Shown here: piece after piece, positions 5,404-7,773 of the stretch
Numbering within the stretch: position 1 is the first letter of the stretch
Layout of the letters: every line of letters starts with the position of its first letter
Assembly: GCA_900544405.1 (NCBI GenBank)
Contig: UQVA01000045.1
Span: forward strand, 1-7,773
DNA length: 7,773 nt
Direction of reading: 5' to 3'
Source: an uncultured Eubacteriales bacterium
GTDB lineage: Bacteria; Bacillota; Clostridia; Oscillospirales; Oscillospiraceae
Made by a program: the position numbers and the translations under genes
Notes under the pieces: model-generated
Told to the model about the DNA's origin: nothing
Seen by the model: only the letters and a program-made list of their open reading frames with translations
Database searches by the model: none

Positions 5404-6526
5404 ATTGCTGAAAACCGAGGGCAAAGCCCGCCGGGGCGTGTTTACCTGCGCCCATGGCACGGTCCAGACCCCGGTCTTTATGAACGTAGGTACCCAGGGG
5501 GCCATCAAGGGCGCCCTCAGTGCCAAGGACCTGAAGGACATCGGCTGCCAGGTGGAGTTGTCCAACACCTACCACCTGCATCTGCGCCCCGGCGACGAGC
5601 TGGTGAAGGACTGCGGCGGCCTGCATAAATTCATCACCTGGGACGGCCCGATCCTGACGGATTCCGGCGGATTTCAGGTGTTTTCCCTGGCTTCTCTGCG
5701 GAAAATCAAGGAGGAAGGCGTGACCTTCGCCTCCCATATTGACGGTCATAAAATTTTCATGGGCCCGGAGGAGAGTATGCAGATTCAGTCCCATCTGGGT
5801 TCGGATATGTGCATGGCCTTCGACGAGTGCATTGAAAACCCGGCTCCGAAGGATTATGTAAAGCAGAGCGTGGACCGGACCTACCGCTGGCTGGTCCGGT
5901 GCAAGGCGGAGAACGCCCGGCTCAACGCCCTGCCGGACACGGTGAACCCCAAGCAGATGCTCTGGGGCATCAATCAGGGCGGCACTTATGCGGACCTGCG
6001 CATCGACCACATGAAGCGCATTGCGGACCTGGACCTGCCCGGCTACGCCATCGGCGGTCTGGCCGTAGGCGAGACGGCGGAGGAGATGTACGACATCATC
6101 GAGGCCGTAGAGGAATATATGCCCAAGAACAAGACCCGGTATCTCATGGGCGTGGGGACCCCCACCAATATTATTGAATCCGTGGCCCGCGGCGTGGACT
6201 TCTTCGACTGCGTGATGCCCGCCCGGAATGCCCGGCACGCCAGGCTCTTTACCTGGGAAGGGGCCATCAACCTGAAAAACGCCAAATATGCCCGTGATCT
6301 GGGGCCTATTGACAGCCAGTGCGATTGCCCCGTGTGCCGCCGGTACAGCCGGGCGTACATCCGTCACCTGTTTGTGGCGGAGGAGATGCTGGCCATGCGG
6401 CTTTGCGTGATGCACAACCTGTATTTCTACAATAAACTCATGGAAAAGATCCGTCAGGCCTTGGATGAGGGCCGATTCGACGCCTTCCGCCGGGAATATT
6501 CGGAAAAACTGGCCAGAAGAATTTAA
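5396..6526 (+). CDS. tgt: tRNA-guanine(34) transglycosylase
   Basis: Tgt swaps guanine 34 in GUN-anticodon tRNAs for preQ1, feeding QueA. The 376 residues cover the full TIM barrel. By alignment to the Zymomonas enzyme: general acid/base Asp89 in LTDSGGFQV, Asp143 and Cys145 in AFDEC, base-recognition Gln194, the GGLAVGE loop at 220-226, nucleophile Asp271 in DFFDCVMP, tRNA-contacting Arg277 and Arg280, and the zinc ligands Cys309, Cys311, Cys314 and His340. Val224 in GLAVGE is the bacterial preQ1-type residue, where eukaryotic queuine-using enzymes have Gly; this agrees with queA being present. Residues 191-196 read GINQGG rather than the more usual GIVQGG or GIIQGS. AAGGAG lies six bases before the ATG, inside the end of the GNAT gene, whose stop overlaps this start by eight bases. 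Confidence 0.97.
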   Translation: MFELLKTEGKARRGVFTCAHGTVQTPVFMNVGTQGAIKGALSAKDLKDIGCQVELSNTYHLHLRPGDELVKDCGGLHKFITWDGPILTDSGGFQVFSLASLRKIKEEGVTFASHIDGHKIFMGPEESMQIQSHLGSDMCMAFDECIENPAPKDYVKQSVDRTYRWLVRCKAENARLNALPDTVNPKQMLWGINQGGTYADLRIDHMKRIADLDLPGYAIGGLAVGETAEEMYDIIEAVEEYMPKNKTRYLMGVGTPTNIIESVARGVDFFDCVMPARNARHARLFTWEGAINLKNAKYARDLGPIDSQCDCPVCRRYSRAYIRHLFVAEEMLAMRLCVMHNLYFYNKLMEKIRQALDEGRFDAFRREYSEKLARRI

Positions 6527-6533
6527 TTACCCC

Positions 6534-6561
6534 TTGCATTTCTCTGTGGAAATGCTATAAT
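6534..6561 (+). promoter_or_regulatory. Extended -10 SigA-type promoter for yajC
   Basis: TTGCAT (-35, 6534-6539) and TATAAT (-10, 6556-6561) are 16 bases apart, and TG at 6553-6554 makes an extended -10 element. It begins eight bases after the tgt stop. There is no hairpin terminator between tgt and yajC, so yajC probably receives both read-through and its own transcription. Confidence 0.87.
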
Positions 6562-6593
6562 GAGTAGGAATTTCTAATAAAGGAGACCCCCTT

Positions 6594-6983
6594 ATGCTTC
6601 AATTTTTGGATACCACCGCTGCTGCCTCTGCCGGCGGCGGAATGGCCAGCACCCTTGTGATGCTGGTCCTGATGATCGGCATTTTCTACTTCATGCTCAT
6701 CCGTCCGGAGAACAAGCGGAAGAAGGAAGCCGAGCAGATGCGCTCTGCCCTGAAGGTCGGCGATGAGATCACCACCATCGGCGGCATTACCGGCACCGTC
6801 GTCAGCGTGAAGGACGACAAGTTCGTCATCGAGACCGGCGCCGATCAGGTCCGCATCGAGTTCGCCAAGTGGGCCCTGTCCACCAACGACTCCGCTGCCG
6901 CCGCCGCCAAGGAAGAGGCCAAGAAGGCGCAGGAAGCCAAGGCCAAGGCCAAGGCCGCCAAGAAGGCCGAGAAATCCAAGTAA
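6594..6983 (+). CDS. yajC: YajC family preprotein translocase subunit
   Basis: YajC is a small single-span membrane protein that associates with SecDF and the SecYEG channel. In this 129-residue protein a short Ala/Gly-rich N-terminus is followed by one membrane helix at about 17-36, then IRPENKRKKEAE and the conserved cytoplasmic block KVGDEITTIGGITGTVVSVKDD at about 54-75. Residues 101-129 form a tail made almost only of Ala (13), Lys (10) and acidic or polar residues, longer than in many homologues and probably helical or disordered. AAAGGAG lies eight bases before the ATG. Its place after queA and tgt is the common bacterial order, but secD and secF, which often follow, are not in the window; a strong terminator follows instead. 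Codon choice is C-ending, suggesting high expression. Confidence 0.94.
   Translation: MLQFLDTTAAASAGGGMASTLVMLVLMIGIFYFMLIRPENKRKKEAEQMRSALKVGDEITTIGGITGTVVSVKDDKFVIETGADQVRIEFAKWALSTNDSAAAAAKEEAKKAQEAKAKAKAAKKAEKSK
6939..6956 (+). repeat. Hexanucleotide repeat AAGGCC in the yajC tail
   Basis: Three perfect tandem copies of AAGGCC, flanked by further AAG/GCC codons, encode alternating Lys and Ala in the C-terminal tail of YajC. Such a run could vary in length by slippage in steps that keep the frame. Confidence 0.8.
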
Positions 6984-6989
6984 AAAATC

Positions 6990-7024
6990 CGCCGCCCCGG
7001 AAAACTCCGGGGCGGCGATTTTTT
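6990..7024 (+). terminator. Strong Rho-independent terminator after yajC
   Basis: An 11-bp GC-rich stem (CGCCGCCCCGG at 6990-7000 with CCGGGGCGGCG at 7007-7017), loop AAAACT, is followed by A and six T residues. Six A residues also precede the stem (6982-6987), so it could work in both directions. It ends the queA-to-yajC transcription region before pckA. Confidence 0.95.
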
Positions 7025-7132
7025 ATGCGGAAAATGCACTTAATATAGGGATGAATGAACGCTGCCCGTGGACCGGCAAGAGTGCGATGGAACAGGGGAT
7101 GGCCGGTCTTGCAGGAAACGGCTGGAAGGGTG

Positions 7133-7149
7133 CCGAATCCGACCGAATC
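7133..7149 (+). repeat. Direct repeat CCGAATC with ten-base period upstream of the pckA promoter
   Basis: CCGAATC occurs at 7133-7139 and again at 7143-7149, about one helical turn apart, with the second copy ending 24 bases before the -35 box. Two half-sites on one face of the helix at about -60 to -76 would suit an activator. No regulator is known to fit; the site may be accidental. Confidence 0.35.
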
Positions 7150-7173
7150 GGTAAAAAATTGCTGAAAAAACGG

Positions 7174-7202
7174 TGGACATTCTGGCGGGAATGTGCTAGA
7201 AT
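7174..7202 (+). promoter_or_regulatory. Extended -10 SigA-type promoter for pckA
   Basis: TGGACA (-35, 7174-7179) and TAGAAT (-10, 7197-7202) are 17 bases apart, with TG at 7194-7195 forming an extended -10. Transcription should start near 7209, giving a leader of about 89 bases. The stretch 7025-7173 between the yajC terminator and this promoter holds no convincing gene; it has the CCGAATC direct repeats and an inverted repeat GACCGGC/GCCGGTC at 7071-7077 and 7102-7108. Confidence 0.8.
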
Positions 7203-7208
7203 GTACTT

Positions 7209-7268
7209 GGTGGAAGTTGGGATTTCCCAAAGCCCACCGATCCTGTTAAAATTGCGGCTTCTACCGCA
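7209..7268 (+). promoter_or_regulatory. Two-hairpin leader of the pckA mRNA
   Basis: The first hairpin (7209-7238) pairs GGTGG with CCACC and, inside a symmetric AAG/AGC internal loop, TTGGG with CCCAA around the loop ATTT. It begins at the predicted transcription start, so it would sit at the very 5' end of the mRNA. The second (7253-7268) pairs TGCGG with CCGCA around CTTCTA and is followed by a U-rich stretch and the AGGAGG site at 7281-7286. A 5'-end hairpin often protects an mRNA from decay; a regulatory role is inference. Confidence 0.45.
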
Positions 7269-7297
7269 TAACTTTATTTTAGGAGGAAAGATACACT

Positions 7298-7773
7298 ATG
7301 GAAATCAATGGTCTGGAAAAGTATGGTATTACCGGCACCACCGAAGTGGTCTACAATCCTTCCTACGAGCAGCTGTTCGAGGAAGAGACCAAGGCCGGTC
7401 TGTCCGGCTATGAGGTGGGCAAGCTCACCGAGCTGGGCGCTGTGAACGTGATGACCGGCATCTACACCGGCCGTTCCCCCAAGGACAAGTACATCGTCAT
7501 GGACGAGAACTCCAAGAACACCGTGTGGTGGACTTCCGACGAGTACAAGAACGACAACCATCCCATGAGCGAGTCCACCTGGAAGGCCGTGAAGGATCTG
7601 GCTGTCAAGGAGCTGTGCAACAAGAAGCTCTACGTTGTGGATGCTTTCTGCGGCGCCAACAAGGACACCCGCATGGCTGTCCGCTTCATCGTGGAAGTGG
7701 CATGGCAGGCCCACTTCGTCACCAACATGTTCATCAAGCCCACCGCTGAGGAACTGAAGAACTTCACCCCCGA
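7298..7773 (+). CDS. pckA: Phosphoenolpyruvate carboxykinase (ATP), 5' part
   Basis: PckA interconverts oxaloacetate plus ATP with phosphoenolpyruvate plus CO2 and ADP; in fermenting anaerobes it often runs towards oxaloacetate for succinate formation and anaplerosis. The first 158 codons are present and run off the right edge, so about 30 percent of a usual protein of roughly 530 residues is seen. The N-terminus begins MEINGLEKYGITG and contains the family landmarks VVYNPSYEQLFEEE, GAVNVMTGIYTGRSPKDKYIV (the substrate-binding Arg lies in GRSPKD), LYVVDAFCGAN and RFIVEVAWQAHFVTNMF. AGGAGG lies 11 bases before the ATG, a slightly wide but acceptable spacing. Codons are strongly biased to AAC, TTC, AAG, ATC and CGC/CGT, unlike the CGG-rich queA and tgt, which suggests high expression. 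The catalytic P-loop and metal site lie beyond the window. Confidence 0.96.
   Translation, partial: MEINGLEKYGITGTTEVVYNPSYEQLFEEETKAGLSGYEVGKLTELGAVNVMTGIYTGRSPKDKYIVMDENSKNTVWWTSDEYKNDNHPMSESTWKAVKDLAVKELCNKKLYVVDAFCGANKDTRMAVRFIVEVAWQAHFVTNMFIKPTAEELKNFTP

Noticed and set aside
5282..6415. Long open frame on the minus strand opposite tgt
   Set aside because: It is antisense to a highly conserved enzyme with all catalytic residues intact, and its translation is His- and Gly-rich with no known motif. It is a by-product of GC-rich codon use.
7051..7413. Plus-strand open frame spanning the pckA promoter, leader and start
   Set aside because: It has no ribosome site, contains the pckA promoter and hairpins, and overlaps pckA out of frame.

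Overview
The window looks like chromosome from a GC-rich member of the Clostridia (Bacillota), most like the Oscillospiraceae/Ruminococcaceae-type gut anaerobes. This is inferred from strong AGGAGG-type ribosome binding sites, very clear SigA-type promoters (TTGnnn, 16-17 bp, TATAAT) in AT-rich gaps between GC-rich genes, and the queA-tgt-yajC order. No rRNA, tRNA, CRISPR array, insertion sequence or phage gene is visible. The genus cannot be fixed from the sequence alone.

Left part (1-2382), genes on the minus strand. Read in transcription order: dapA (lysine/diaminopimelate synthesis, 2382-1504); a cytidylate kinase-like P-loop protein (1399-761) with its own consensus promoter; a hairpin with a U-containing tail; then a small lipoprotein-like membrane protein (630-88). 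A plus-strand terminator at 62-82 closes a gene that lies outside the window to the left.

Centre (2383-3430). A divergent gap carries a clear plus-strand promoter for a 296-residue protein with a 12-cysteine N-terminal domain fused to about six membrane helices. It ends at a strong terminator. Its second half is AT-richer than its surroundings and holds an in-frame 21-bp tandem duplication inside a membrane helix.

Right part (3441-7024), genes on the plus strand. queA and tgt are the two queuosine enzymes: Tgt exchanges G34 of tRNA for preQ1, and QueA then adds the ribosyl-derived cyclopentane ring. Between them sit a small RelB/DinJ-type ribbon-helix-helix protein with its own promoter and a RimJ/RimL-like GNAT acetyltransferase whose stop overlaps the tgt start. 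yajC follows under its own extended -10 promoter and ends at a strong terminator.

Far right (7025-7773). A non-coding stretch holds direct repeats, a strong promoter and a leader with two hairpins, then the start of pckA (ATP-dependent PEP carboxykinase), cut by the window edge.

Most of the window is ordinary core genome. The points most worth following are the antitoxin-like/GNAT pair between two tRNA-modification genes, the Cys-rich membrane protein with its tandem repeat, and the structured pckA leader. None is shown here to be a new system.
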